From Chryseobacterium gleum (GTDB taxonomy: Bacteria > Bacteroidota > Bacteroidia > Flavobacteriales_D > Crocinitomicaceae): a DNA stretch of 64,000 bases. Positions 8,707-17,366 of this stretch are shown piece after piece. The notes beneath the pieces are model-generated. The model saw nothing but the letters and a program-made list of their open reading frames with translations, was not told the origin of the DNA and did no database searches. Both the position numbers and the translations under genes were made by a program. The number at the start of each line of letters is the position of its first letter. Positions within the stretch are counted from its first letter, which is position 1. The stretch is from contig CAMDAH010000005.1 in the NCBI GenBank assembly GCA_945888625.1, positions 62,001 through 126,000 on the forward strand. Direction: 5' to 3'.

Positions 8707-9837
8707 ATGCACTTTGATTTATTACAAGAGGACAAAAATACATCCGCTCGACTTGGGCTATTACATACCGATCACGGTACAATTACCACTCCTATATTTA
8801 TGCCTGTCGGCACTGTTGGAAGTGTAAAAGGAGTGCATCAGCAGGAATTAAGAGACGATATAGGAGCGCAGATAATTTTAGGAAATACGTATCATCTTTT
8901 TTTGCGACCTGGAGTAGAAATCATTGAGAAAGCAGGAGGGCTTCATCAATTTATTGGTTGGGAAAGACCCATGCTCACCGACAGTGGTGGCTACCAAGTA
9001 TACTCCCTTTCTGGATCACGAAAAATAAAAGAAGAAGGGGTTACGTTTCAGTCCCACCTCAACGGGAGTTATTTATTCTTTTCTCCAGAGACCGCTATCG
9101 ATATGCAACGAAGCATTGGAGCAGATATTATCATGGCATTCGACGAATGTACTCCGTATCCATGTGACTACAGCTATGCAAAAAAATCAATGGAAATGAC
9201 CCATCGCTGGTTGAAACGATGCAGCGATCACATGCAAAACACCAAGGCACTCTACCCATACGAACAAACGTTATTTCCTATTGTACAAGGGAGTACCTAC
9301 GAAGATTTAAGAACAATCTCAGCAGAAACGATTGCTGAATATGGAAAAGTGGGCAATGCTATTGGAGGATTATCCGTTGGAGAACCCGAAGATGATTTAT
9401 ATGAAATGACCGATCGCGTTTGCGAGATTTTACCCAAAGATAAAGCGCGCTACTTAATGGGAGTTGGAACGCCTTGGAATATTCTCGAATGTATTTCACT
9501 TGGGATTGACATGTTCGATTGTGTTATGCCGAGTAGAAATGCACGGCATGGCATGTTATTTACATGGGAAGGCACCCTAAATATTAAAAATGAAAAATGG
9601 GCAGACGATTTTAGTCCAATTGATAAAAACTCCAATGTTTGGGTCGACCAAGTATACACCAAAGCTTATTTGAGGCATCTAGTAAAAGCCAATGAATATT
9701 TAGGCATCCAAATAGCGACAATTCACAACTTGGCTTTTTACCTTGAATTAGTGGATCAAGCTAGGGTACATATTAAACAAGGTGACTTCCTTTCATGGAA
9801 AAATAGCATGGTAAAACAATTGGCTCAAAAAAGATAA
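8707..9837 (+). CDS. tgt: tRNA-guanine (queuine) transglycosylase, without the usual zinc cysteines
   Basis: Exchanges G34 of GUN-anticodon tRNAs for preQ1 in queuosine synthesis. DSGGYQV (92-98), GGLSVGE (220-226) and FDCVMPSRNAR (270-280, with the nucleophile Asp271) are intact. I start at ATG 8707; an earlier in-frame start adds nine non-conserved residues. Oddity: the C-terminal zinc site, normally CxCxxC plus His, has Ser309, Val311 and Asp314 in place of the three Cys (NSNVWVDQVYTKAYLRHL), while the His of TIHNL (340) remains. I recall similar Cys loss in other flavobacterial Tgt proteins, so it is probably a lineage trait, not decay. An LptF/LptG gene follows within four bases. Confidence 0.93.
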   Translation: MHFDLLQEDKNTSARLGLLHTDHGTITTPIFMPVGTVGSVKGVHQQELRDDIGAQIILGNTYHLFLRPGVEIIEKAGGLHQFIGWERPMLTDSGGYQVYSLSGSRKIKEEGVTFQSHLNGSYLFFSPETAIDMQRSIGADIIMAFDECTPYPCDYSYAKKSMEMTHRWLKRCSDHMQNTKALYPYEQTLFPIVQGSTYEDLRTISAETIAEYGKVGNAIGGLSVGEPEDDLYEMTDRVCEILPKDKARYLMGVGTPWNILECISLGIDMFDCVMPSRNARHGMLFTWEGTLNIKNEKWADDFSPIDKNSNVWVDQVYTKAYLRHLVKANEYLGIQIATIHNLAFYLELVDQARVHIKQGDFLSWKNSMVKQLAQKR

Positions 9838-9840
9838 TTG

Positions 9841-10917
9841 ATGCTTAAAATAATAGATAAATACATCATACGTAAATTTTTAAGCACCTTCTTTTTCATG
9901 TTGGGCCTAATTATGCTCTTCGCAGTTGTTTTTGATTTATCTGATAAACTGAGCGAGTTCATTTCGCATAAAGCGCCGTTTTCGGCTATTGTATTAGAAT
10001 ATTACTTGGGCTTCATTATCTTTCATGGTAACATGTTTTCCTCCATGATTATTTTCATATCCGTGATTTGGTTTACGGCTAAAATGGCTCAAGACACTGA
10101 AATAATTCCGATGTGGTTTAGTGGCCGCCCGATTAATCGTTTTCTAAGGCCCTACATGATTGCCTCAACTATATTGATGATTTTATCCCTAATTTTAAAT
10201 CACTTGATTGTGCCAAGAACGAATAAGCTAAGGTTGGGTTTTGAGGAAAAATATTACCGAGATGTCATGATGGTCGAAGACTACCATGCAGAATATCCAG
10301 GAAATAGGATTGTTTATTTTTCAAATTACTCGAATCAAGAAGATGAAGTTAAAGACTTGGTTGTTCAGCAGTGGAACGATAGCTCACAGCCTTACTCCTT
10401 CCTAAAAGCACGAAAAGCAAAAAACATACAAGGAACCAACAAATGGGTACTAACCGATGTCTATGAAAAACACCTAGGGTTTCCAAAAGGCACGCTAACC
10501 CATTACGCTAAAAAAGACACCGTATTTGACTTTCAAATCAATGAAATGGCGCAACGAGAAAACATAGCCGAAACAATGACTTACAGTGAGCTATCCGGAA
10601 TGATAAAACGAGAAAAGTATAAAGGCTCAGCTTTTGTGCCTTTTTATGAAATAGAATTATATCAGCGAACTTCCTATCCCTTTGCAACCTATATTTTGAC
10701 AATTATTGGTGTTGCCGTTTCCTCTAAAAAGAAACGCGGAGGCGTTGGAGTAAATATTGCTATTGGTCTAGCATTTGTTTTTATATATATTTTCTGCATG
10801 AAAGTAATGGCCGTTACCGCCATTAAAATTGGCTTTCCATCTATTCTTGCCGTTTGGACGCCCAATTTGCTATTTGCCCTGGTGGCTATCTACCTGTTTA
10901 GACAAGCTCAAAAATAG
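9841..10917 (+). CDS. LptF/LptG (YjgP/YjgQ) family LPS-export permease
   Basis: A membrane subunit of the Lpt ABC exporter that extracts lipopolysaccharide from the inner membrane. Three N-terminal helices (about 13-33, 55-80, 100-120), a large periplasmic jellyroll-like region (about 125-265) and three C-terminal helices (about 275-355) match the family. YIIRKFLSTFFFMLGLIML near the start and SSKKKRGGVGVNIAIGL in the C-terminal half are typical. It follows tgt at three bases, a pairing common in Bacteroidota. Which of LptF or LptG it is cannot be told. The ATG at 9841 is used; a TTG directly before it is an alternative. Confidence 0.88.
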   Translation: MLKIIDKYIIRKFLSTFFFMLGLIMLFAVVFDLSDKLSEFISHKAPFSAIVLEYYLGFIIFHGNMFSSMIIFISVIWFTAKMAQDTEIIPMWFSGRPINRFLRPYMIASTILMILSLILNHLIVPRTNKLRLGFEEKYYRDVMMVEDYHAEYPGNRIVYFSNYSNQEDEVKDLVVQQWNDSSQPYSFLKARKAKNIQGTNKWVLTDVYEKHLGFPKGTLTHYAKKDTVFDFQINEMAQRENIAETMTYSELSGMIKREKYKGSAFVPFYEIELYQRTSYPFATYILTIIGVAVSSKKKRGGVGVNIAIGLAFVFIYIFCMKVMAVTAIKIGFPSILAVWTPNLLFALVAIYLFRQAQK

Positions 10918-11084
10918 TATTTAACTACTTTTCTAAGTAGAACTACTTAAACAAACGCATAAAATACGTACCGTGGAACTAGTATGATGTGGTATTTTAT
11001 ATTGTAATCAAGAAAAACTTATTTGTCGCTGCTTTAATTGCCGTTGCTTTGAATCATAATTACAAACAACTAAAATTAAACGCC

Positions 11085-13226
11085 ATGAAAAAAATCTTCT
11101 TAACAAAAAACTTCTTAACGATTGCAGTAGGAATTTTATCATTTACTTCTCAAGCACAAAACAGCGCTAAAATCTGGGCGACAATTCCAGTAGAGTCGAT
11201 AGTTCCATCTGTTAGTGCTGATGGACATTTGTTTTCAACTGATGTTCAATTTAACGCATTAATTTCATCACTTAATATTACAAGTGTTGTTAAAGCGTTA
11301 CCTGCCTCTAAGCAAATAAAATTACAAAAGGTATATGAAATTAGCTGTGCTTGTAATGAACAACAATTAATAAATGCTTTTACCAATTCACCATCAATTG
11401 CACAAGGAATTGCTTTAGCACCTAAATATGAAACGCTCTATACGCCTGATGACTATTCCATAGAATTCGCTACCGACTACGCCTTAACTCTTGTTAATGC
11501 AAGCGGCGCATGGGATATCACGCACGGCAGCAATGATGTTACTATTGGTATATCTGATCAAAACTACTATGTTAATCACGATGAATTAGTTGGAAAAGTT
11601 ACCTATTATGATGCAAGTAATGCCCTTACCCAAACTCATGGTACAGCAGTTGCAATCGTTGCAGCAGGAAATACAGACAATAATTTAGGGAAGAGTTCTA
11701 TTGGATTCAATAGCAGTCTAGCACTTTATCAAATGTCCTTTAATGAAATCTTGGCGGCTAGTTATGCAGGTTTAGATATTATCAATGTTAGCTGGTCGGC
11801 AGGCTGTTTTTACAATCAATATTTTCAAGATGTGATAGACGAAGCGTATAACAATGGAAGTTTTATCGTAGCGGCAGCTGGAAATGGTACTACATGTGGT
11901 AGCCCAGATCAATTGGTTTATCCTTCAGCATGTGCCAACGTTTTTTCAGTAACAAGTATTGGAAATAGCGACAACCACGAGCGAATTATTGGTGACCCAT
12001 TAAGTACTCACCAGCACAACCCAAGCGTGGACCTTGCTGCACCGGGTTATGACGTTGCTATTTCAGCAGCTCCAGGATGGTATTTAACTAGTACAGGAAC
12101 TTCTTTTGCTGCGCCATTGGTAAGTGGAACAGTGGCTCTAATGCTTGCAGTTAACCCATGTTTAAGCAACTTAGACATCGAATATATCCTGAAAAACAGT
12201 TCGGTAAACATAGACGCATTAAACCCAACCTATGCAGGTAAGATTGGTTCTGGAAGATTAGACGCTGAGGCAGCCGTTATGATGGCAAGCAATTTTGTGA
12301 CCACACCGATTCATGCAAATGCAATAGTTACAGGAAGTTGTATGGCAAATTCAGCAAGTATTCTAATCAATCCAACTGGCGGACAAGTACCTTACCAAAT
12401 TCTTTGGTCTAACAATTACAACGGTATTTCTCAAGACAGCCTTGCACTTGGAACATACTCAATTAATATTGCAGATGCTCGAGGTTGTATTTTGGATACG
12501 AGTATTAATGTAGCAATGAGCGCTCCAGCGGTAATAGTTGCCAACCAAACTAACGTAACTTGTTTTGGACTTGGGAATGGAACGATTGATGTAAGTGTTT
12601 TACAAGGCGTTCCTACCTACTCTTATGCTTGGGATAATGGTGCTACAACAGAAGATTTAAGTAACCTAAGTCCAGGTACTTACCGCTTAACCTTAACGGA
12701 TGGAAACGGTTGCATAACCTTTGTTAGTTATTCAATAAGTGAGCCTAGTGAAATAGCATTAACAGTGGAGACAAGTTTAACCACGGGTAACGACGGGACA
12801 ATCGACTTAAGTGTTGCCGGCGGTACACCAACATACACGTACCTATGGAGTAATAATGAAACGACTGAGGACTTAACCAATCTATCAGCTGGAGTTTATG
12901 ATGTAACAGTAACAGATGCTAACGGATGTCAAGCCATTATACAAGCAGAAGTTATAGCTGAAAGCACCAGTTCATTAAACGGGAAAGAGGATAATACATG
13001 GATGATGTATCCAAATCCAACTTCTAATAATGCGACTATCACATGGAATTTAAACGACGACATTAGTGAACTTATCATTACAGACTCAAACGGTAAATTA
13101 ACAAGCCGCAAAAGTGTAAAAAATGAAACCACATACGAAGTGGAAAATTTAGAGTCGGGTATCTATTACGTCACCCTTTACAAACTCAACACGAAAGTCG
13201 GATCACAAAAACTGGTGGTATTGTAA
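11085..13226 (+). CDS. Secreted S8 (subtilisin-like) peptidase with SprB repeats and T9SS tail
   Basis: A 713 aa exported serine peptidase. A signal peptide (1-24, ending TSQAQ) is followed by a propeptide-like region and the S8 domain with the catalytic triad Asp158 (GISDQ), His185 (THGTA) and Ser340 (GTSFAAP), and the oxyanion Asn267 (AAAGN). From about 405 on come three beta repeats with the SprB pattern (YSYAWDNGATTEDLSNLSPG, DANGC endings), then a C-terminal T9SS type A domain (about 640-713) beginning MYPNPTSNNATITW. It should cross the outer membrane through T9SS and be attached or released. The start is ATG 11085, where the signal peptide begins; the frame is open further upstream without a sensible N-terminus. 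Confidence 0.9.
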   Translation: MKKIFLTKNFLTIAVGILSFTSQAQNSAKIWATIPVESIVPSVSADGHLFSTDVQFNALISSLNITSVVKALPASKQIKLQKVYEISCACNEQQLINAFTNSPSIAQGIALAPKYETLYTPDDYSIEFATDYALTLVNASGAWDITHGSNDVTIGISDQNYYVNHDELVGKVTYYDASNALTQTHGTAVAIVAAGNTDNNLGKSSIGFNSSLALYQMSFNEILAASYAGLDIINVSWSAGCFYNQYFQDVIDEAYNNGSFIVAAAGNGTTCGSPDQLVYPSACANVFSVTSIGNSDNHERIIGDPLSTHQHNPSVDLAAPGYDVAISAAPGWYLTSTGTSFAAPLVSGTVALMLAVNPCLSNLDIEYILKNSSVNIDALNPTYAGKIGSGRLDAEAAVMMASNFVTTPIHANAIVTGSCMANSASILINPTGGQVPYQILWSNNYNGISQDSLALGTYSINIADARGCILDTSINVAMSAPAVIVANQTNVTCFGLGNGTIDVSVLQGVPTYSYAWDNGATTEDLSNLSPGTYRLTLTDGNGCITFVSYSISEPSEIALTVETSLTTGNDGTIDLSVAGGTPTYTYLWSNNETTEDLTNLSAGVYDVTVTDANGCQAIIQAEVIAESTSSLNGKEDNTWMMYPNPTSNNATITWNLNDDISELIITDSNGKLTSRKSVKNETTYEVENLESGIYYVTLYKLNTKVGSQKLVVL

Positions 13227-13241
13227 TAAATATCGTTTAAC

Positions 13242-13278
13242 AAAAAGAAAGGCTAGTTTTCACTAGCCTTTCTTTTTT
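13242..13278. terminator. Bidirectional hairpin terminator between subtilase and GNAT genes
   Basis: A perfect 15-base stem (AAAAAGAAAGGCTAG paired with its complement) around a six-base loop TTTTCA, giving T-runs on both strands. It serves the convergent subtilase and acetyltransferase genes and overlaps the last codons of the latter. Confidence 0.85.
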
Positions 13279-13693
13279 CCATCAAAAAATGTTGAATTTC
13301 CCCAAAAAGCAAATGCGATTTTTCCACTAATTGAAAACCCAAGCGTTCGTAAAAAGGGATCGCTATTTCTCTCGCATGAAGGATAACAACAGGCAACTTT
13401 TTTTCCTCACAGCGCTTCATTATGGCGTCCATTAAAAGTCTCCCAATTTGCTTCCCTTGAAATGAGGGCATTACCGCCATGAAACGCACTTGTCCAGTGG
13501 AACTATCCAATTGATCTAATCTTCCAACAGCGATAATAAGATGTGCATTAAATACGGCAAAATGCTCCCCATCCTCTTCATGACTATCGCGTTCGCTGCC
13601 TCGTATTTGATTCCAAGGCTCCCTTAAAACCCGAAACCGCAAATCGTAATATGCCGTCCATTCCGCTTTATTTTGGGGAGACCTTACTTCCAT
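13253..13693 (-). CDS. GNAT family N-acetyltransferase
   Basis: A 146 aa single-domain acetyltransferase of the Gcn5-related fold. The acetyl-CoA region reads VRFMAVMPSFQGKQIGRLLM (about 68-87), with QGKQIG in the place of the Q/RxxGxG/A pyrophosphate loop, and FYERLGFQLVEK near the end is the typical last strand and helix. The acceptor (small amine, peptide or protein) is not predictable. It overlaps the CoA-transferase gene upstream by 10 bases, so the two are cotranscribed, and its end lies inside a bidirectional terminator. Confidence 0.85.
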   Translation of the reverse strand: MEVRSPQNKAEWTAYYDLRFRVLREPWNQIRGSERDSHEEDGEHFAVFNAHLIIAVGRLDQLDSSTGQVRFMAVMPSFQGKQIGRLLMDAIMKRCEEKKLPVVILHAREIAIPFYERLGFQLVEKSHLLFGEIQHFLMEKRKASEN

Positions 13694-14739
13694 TTGAAAG
13701 CAATTTGAGACATTCTTTTAGTTAACGTTTCCTCAATACGTTCTGACTTAATCATTTTGGTTGCCCATTCGCTGTTCAACACCTCGTCGATATTTTTAAT
13801 AATTCCATATGGAACGTTTTCCTTGCGCATAGCGATTGAAATTTCCTCAGCGTCGAGTAAACTTACACGCCCAGCGATTAATTCAAACAAAGAAATACGA
13901 TTTTTGACGCGTTGTTGATTATCACTAAAACGAGAGTCGTTTGGCAACAATTCCAAACCTAAATAGCGACACAACTTTAAAAAGTGTTCGTTATTCCCTA
14001 CTGCAAAAGTAATTGTTCGTTGATCAAACGTTTTAAATAATTCCCCGTACGGCGCAATATTGGGATGTAAACTTCCCATTCGCTGAGGCACTATACCAGA
14101 CATTAAATAATTGGAAGCTTGATTAACCAAACTACAAATTGCGGCATCGTAGAGCGAAACCTCAACGGTCTTTGCGCAGCCCGATTCCATACGCTCGATA
14201 AGTGCTAAAAGAAGGCCTTCCTTTAAATGGTGTGCTGCTAAAACATCAATAAGTGCAACCGGCATTTTTAATGGACCACTTTCAGACGTTCCGTTGATCG
14301 ACATAAAACCTGTTTCTGCTTGTAAAATTAAATCATACGCTACCCGATCACTTTCGCTACCAAAGCCACTAATTTTTCCTATAATCAAATTCGGCTGTAT
14401 AGACCTTAAAAAAGCATCAGTCAGGTTCAACTTTTCTTCGTCGCCAAACTTGAAATTACTTATTAAGATGTCCGCTGTTTTTAAATGCTGAAGAAAAAAT
14501 GTATGGTCATTCGGAGCGGACAGATCGAGTTTTAGGTATTCTTTTTTGTAATTTATACTTGAGAAATAAGCTGACACACTTGATTTTTGCTCACCAATAA
14601 AATACCACGAGCGAGTAACATCAGGTTTTTTCTTGTTTTCAATTTTTATTACGCTACAGCCTAATTCAGCAAAAAAAGACGCAACGGATGGCCCAGCCAA
14701 AACCGTTGATAAGTCAATTATTTTTAATTTCTCAAACAC
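13684..14739 (-). CDS. CaiB/BaiF family (class III) CoA-transferase
   Basis: Transfers CoA between carboxylic acids through acyl-CoA/aspartyl intermediates. The N-terminus KIIDLSTVLAGPSVASFFAE and the RSWYFIGEQKSS region match family III, and Asp165 in LIDVLAAHH is in the place of the catalytic Asp (Asp169 of formyl-CoA transferase). At 351 aa it is at the short end of the family (360-430), the shortening being in the C-terminal part, similar to alpha-methylacyl-CoA racemase-like members. Substrate not predictable. A TACCTTTG element lies just eight bases before its start. Confidence 0.85.
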   Translation of the reverse strand: MFEKLKIIDLSTVLAGPSVASFFAELGCSVIKIENKKKPDVTRSWYFIGEQKSSVSAYFSSINYKKEYLKLDLSAPNDHTFFLQHLKTADILISNFKFGDEEKLNLTDAFLRSIQPNLIIGKISGFGSESDRVAYDLILQAETGFMSINGTSESGPLKMPVALIDVLAAHHLKEGLLLALIERMESGCAKTVEVSLYDAAICSLVNQASNYLMSGIVPQRMGSLHPNIAPYGELFKTFDQRTITFAVGNNEHFLKLCRYLGLELLPNDSRFSDNQQRVKNRISLFELIAGRVSLLDAEEISIAMRKENVPYGIIKNIDEVLNSEWATKMIKSERIEETLTKRMSQIAFKWK

Positions 14740-14746
14740 CTTGTTT

Positions 14747-14754
14747 CAAAGGTA
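14747..14754 (-). promoter_or_regulatory. Candidate -7 element very close to the CoA-transferase start
   Basis: On the minus strand TACCTTTG matches TAnnTTTG exactly and ends only seven bases before the ATG at 14739. Transcription would begin at or within a few bases of the start codon, implying an almost leaderless message. Confidence 0.4.
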
Positions 14755-14901
14755 ACACATGGTAATTAAAAATACTAATGAAGGCGGAAAGGAATACAGA
14801 ACAAAATCAAATACTAAATCTAATCAGAAAAAATCATACTAATCAGTCCTCTCCTCATACAAAATACTTAATTTTAACCAAAATTTTTAAGTAAATACAT
14901 T

Positions 14902-17166
14902 ATGGTTTTTGATCTTGACATGATTAAACGGATTTATTCTTTATATCCTGAACGAATAGCGGCGGCAAGGAAATTGGTGGGGCGCCCTTTAACATTGACT
15001 GAAAAAATTCTTTATACGCACCTGTGGGAAGGTAATGCAAACCAAGTATATTCTCGAGGGGAATCATACGTAGATTTTGCGCCGGATCGTGTTGCTATGC
15101 AAGATGCAACAGCACAGATGGCCTTGTTACAATTTATGCAAGCGGGGAAAAAGAAAGTAGCTGTTCCCTCTACTGTTCATGCAGACCACCTGATTCAAGC
15201 GAAAGTTGGTGCAAGTAAAGACTTACAAGAATCCCTCAACCAAAACAACGAAGTTTTTAATTTTTTATCCTCTATTTCAAATAAATATGGCATCGGTTTC
15301 TGGAAGCCCGGCGCAGGTATTATTCATCAAGTTGTTCTAGAGAATTATGCTTTTCCCGGTGGAATGATGATCGGAACAGATTCTCATACTGTAAACGCTG
15401 GAGGCTTAGGCATGATTGCAATTGGCGTTGGTGGAGCCGATGCAGTAGACGTAATGGCTGCCATGGCATGGGAATTAAAGTTCCCCAAAATAATAGGTGT
15501 TAAATTAACAGGAAAACTCAATGGTTGGACCTCTGCAAAAGATGTCATTCTAAAGGTAGCGGATATACTAACCGTGAAAGGAGGAACTGGAGCAGTGGTA
15601 GAATATTTTGGAGAAGGAGCAATTGCTTTATCTTGTACCGGAAAAGGAACCATTTGTAACATGGGCGCAGAGATCGGTGCAACCACTTCGACCTTTGGTT
15701 ATGATGATTCTATGCGACGGTATTTGAAAGCAACGGGAAGATCAGAAGTGGTGAGTGCAGCAGATCTTATAGCTGAACATTTAACAGGCGACCCGGAAGT
15801 TTATGAAGATCCAAAAACCTATTTTGATCAACTTATAGAAATTAATCTAAGTGATTTAGAGCCACACATCAATGGTCCATTTACTCCTGACAATGGAACA
15901 CCTATTTCAAAGATGAAGGAGGTAGCAGACAATAACGATTGGCCGATGAAAGTAGAATGGGGATTAATCGGTTCGTGTACAAACTCTTCCTATGAAGATT
16001 TGGCAAGAGCTGGCTCAATTGTAAAACAAGCCGTTGCTAATGGAATTTTACCTAAGGCGGAGTTTGGAATCAATCCAGGGTCAGAACAAGTTCGCTTTAC
16101 CGCAGAACGCGATGGAATATTAGCAGATTTTGAAAAAATGGGGACCAAGATATTTACCAATGCATGTGGTCCATGTATCGGCCAATGGGCAAGAGAAGGC
16201 GCAGAAAAACAAGAAAAAAACACCATTATCCATTCGTTCAACCGTAATTTTTCGAAACGCGCTGATGGAAACCCAAATACGCATGCTTTCGTGGCCTCTC
16301 CAGAAATAGTAGCTGCAATTGCAATCTCCGGAAATCTTGGATTTAATCCTTTGACGGATAGCTTACTTAACGACAATGGCGAGCCTTTTAAGTTTGCTGC
16401 TCCTTATGGGGACGAATTACCTGCAGCAGGATTTTCTGTTGAAGATAACGGTTATCAAGCACCCGCCGAGGACGGTGAACAGGTACAAGTAGTTGTTGCG
16501 GAAAACTCATCTCGTCTGCAACTTTTAGCAAATTTCCCTACTTGGGATGGTAAAAACATCACTGGAGCGAAGCTGCTTATCAAAGTAAAAGGGAAATGTA
16601 CAACCGACCATATTTCCATGGCTGGGCCTTGGCTTAAATACCGTGGACATTTGGATAACATCTCCAATAATTTATTGATTGGCGCTGAAAACGCCTTTAA
16701 TGGCAAAGCAAATTGTGTGAAAAATTCACTTACTTTAACTTACGGAGAAGTCCCTGCGGTGCAACGAGCCTATAAAGCGGCTGGTATTCCAACAATTGTT
16801 GTGGGAGACCATAACTACGGAGAGGGTTCCTCCCGTGAGCATGCGGCCATGGAGCCAAGACATCTAGGTGTAACTGCAGTAATCGTGAAATCATTCGCAC
16901 GTATCCATGAAACTAATCTCAAAAAACAAGGAATGTTAGGCCTTACTTTTCAAAATGAAGCAGATTATGATAAAATACAAGAAGATGACACTTTCAACTT
17001 TATTGATTTAACATCATTCCATCCTGGCAAAGCATTGGCCTTAGAAATAGTGCATTCAAATGGTAAAACGGATACTATTTTATTGAATCACACCTACAAT
17101 AGCTCTCAAATTGATTGGTTTAAGGCAGGTTCGGCCTTGAATTTGATTAAGTTGATGGAGAACTAA
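14902..17166 (+). CDS. acn: Aconitate hydratase
   Basis: The [4Fe-4S] TCA-cycle enzyme that isomerises citrate to isocitrate. The three cluster cysteines are Cys359 (GSCTNSS), Cys422 and Cys425 ([10 protein letters not shown]). Substrate-binding motifs HxxH-like VPSTVHADH (88-96), [13 protein letters not shown] (158-170) and the C-terminal swivel domain with [17 protein letters not shown] are intact. The 754 aa length and the order of motifs match the mitochondrial-type aconitase common in Bacteroidota rather than AcnB. It is a single-gene unit with a strong terminator downstream. Confidence 0.96.
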   Translation: MVFDLDMIKRIYSLYPERIAAARKLVGRPLTLTEKILYTHLWEGNANQVYSRGESYVDFAPDRVAMQDATAQMALLQFMQAGKKKVAVPSTVHADHLIQAKVGASKDLQESLNQNNEVFNFLSSISNKYGIGFWKPGAGIIHQVVLENYAFPGGMMIGTDSHTVNAGGLGMIAIGVGGADAVDVMAAMAWELKFPKIIGVKLTGKLNGWTSAKDVILKVADILTVKGGTGAVVEYFGEGAIALSCTGKGTICNMGAEIGATTSTFGYDDSMRRYLKATGRSEVVSAADLIAEHLTGDPEVYEDPKTYFDQLIEINLSDLEPHINGPFTPDNGTPISKMKEVADNNDWPMKVEWGLIGSCTNSSYEDLARAGSIVKQAVANGILPKAEFGINPGSEQVRFTAERDGILADFEKMGTKIFTNACGPCIGQWAREGAEKQEKNTIIHSFNRNFSKRADGNPNTHAFVASPEIVAAIAISGNLGFNPLTDSLLNDNGEPFKFAAPYGDELPAAGFSVEDNGYQAPAEDGEQVQVVVAENSSRLQLLANFPTWDGKNITGAKLLIKVKGKCTTDHISMAGPWLKYRGHLDNISNNLLIGAENAFNGKANCVKNSLTLTYGEVPAVQRAYKAAGIPTIVVGDHNYGEGSSREHAAMEPRHLGVTAVIVKSFARIHETNLKKQGMLGLTFQNEADYDKIQEDDTFNFIDLTSFHPGKALALEIVHSNGKTDTILLNHTYNSSQIDWFKAGSALNLIKLMEN

Positions 17167-17187
17167 GACCCTGAACTTTTTTCGCAT

Positions 17188-17223
17188 AAAAAAAGCCATC
17201 CGTTAATTGACGGATGGCTTTTT
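17188..17223. terminator. Hairpin terminator after aconitase, shared sequence with 22.55 kb
   Basis: GCCATCCGT and ACGGATGGC form a nine-base stem around TAATTG, preceded by an A-run and followed by T5, so it can work in both directions. Twenty-one bases ending in the left arm (17183-17203) are identical to 22547-22567, and the right arm is also shared, pointing to a duplicated segment. Confidence 0.85.
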
Positions 17224-17239
17224 CATTAAATAATCTATT

Positions 17240-17303
17240 TGGAATTTAGCTTAAACACCGAATGCTTATCGGGTTCCAACATTCTGAGTAAAATATATTT
17301 TCA
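17240..17303 (-). pseudogene. Remnant of the 3' end of an outer-membrane barrel gene
   Basis: On the minus strand 17303-17276 translates to KIYFTQNVG, nearly the same as KIYFTQNIGAHVELG in the intact barrel gene at 22603-23262, and 17260-17241 gives FGV*AKF beside FGLSAKF. About 30 bases encoding the residues between are missing and stops interrupt the frame. The same terminator sits downstream of both. This is therefore a decayed, mostly deleted third copy of the barrel gene; the 5' part is not detectable. Confidence 0.7.
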
Positions 17304-17366
17304 AAGTTTGCCGCTATTCAAAAATCATTTTTCAAACTTCGAACCATATCATTTTTACAATGCCGT

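Noticed and set aside
10925-10948. Alternating CTACTT/AAGTAG/CTACTT arms after the LptF/LptG gene as a terminator or riboswitch-like switch
   Set aside because: Stems are only six bases and no T-run follows, so neither a terminator nor a known riboswitch is supported.
15384-16706. Several minus-strand open frames inside aconitase
   Set aside because: They lie entirely within a highly conserved gene and have no family features.
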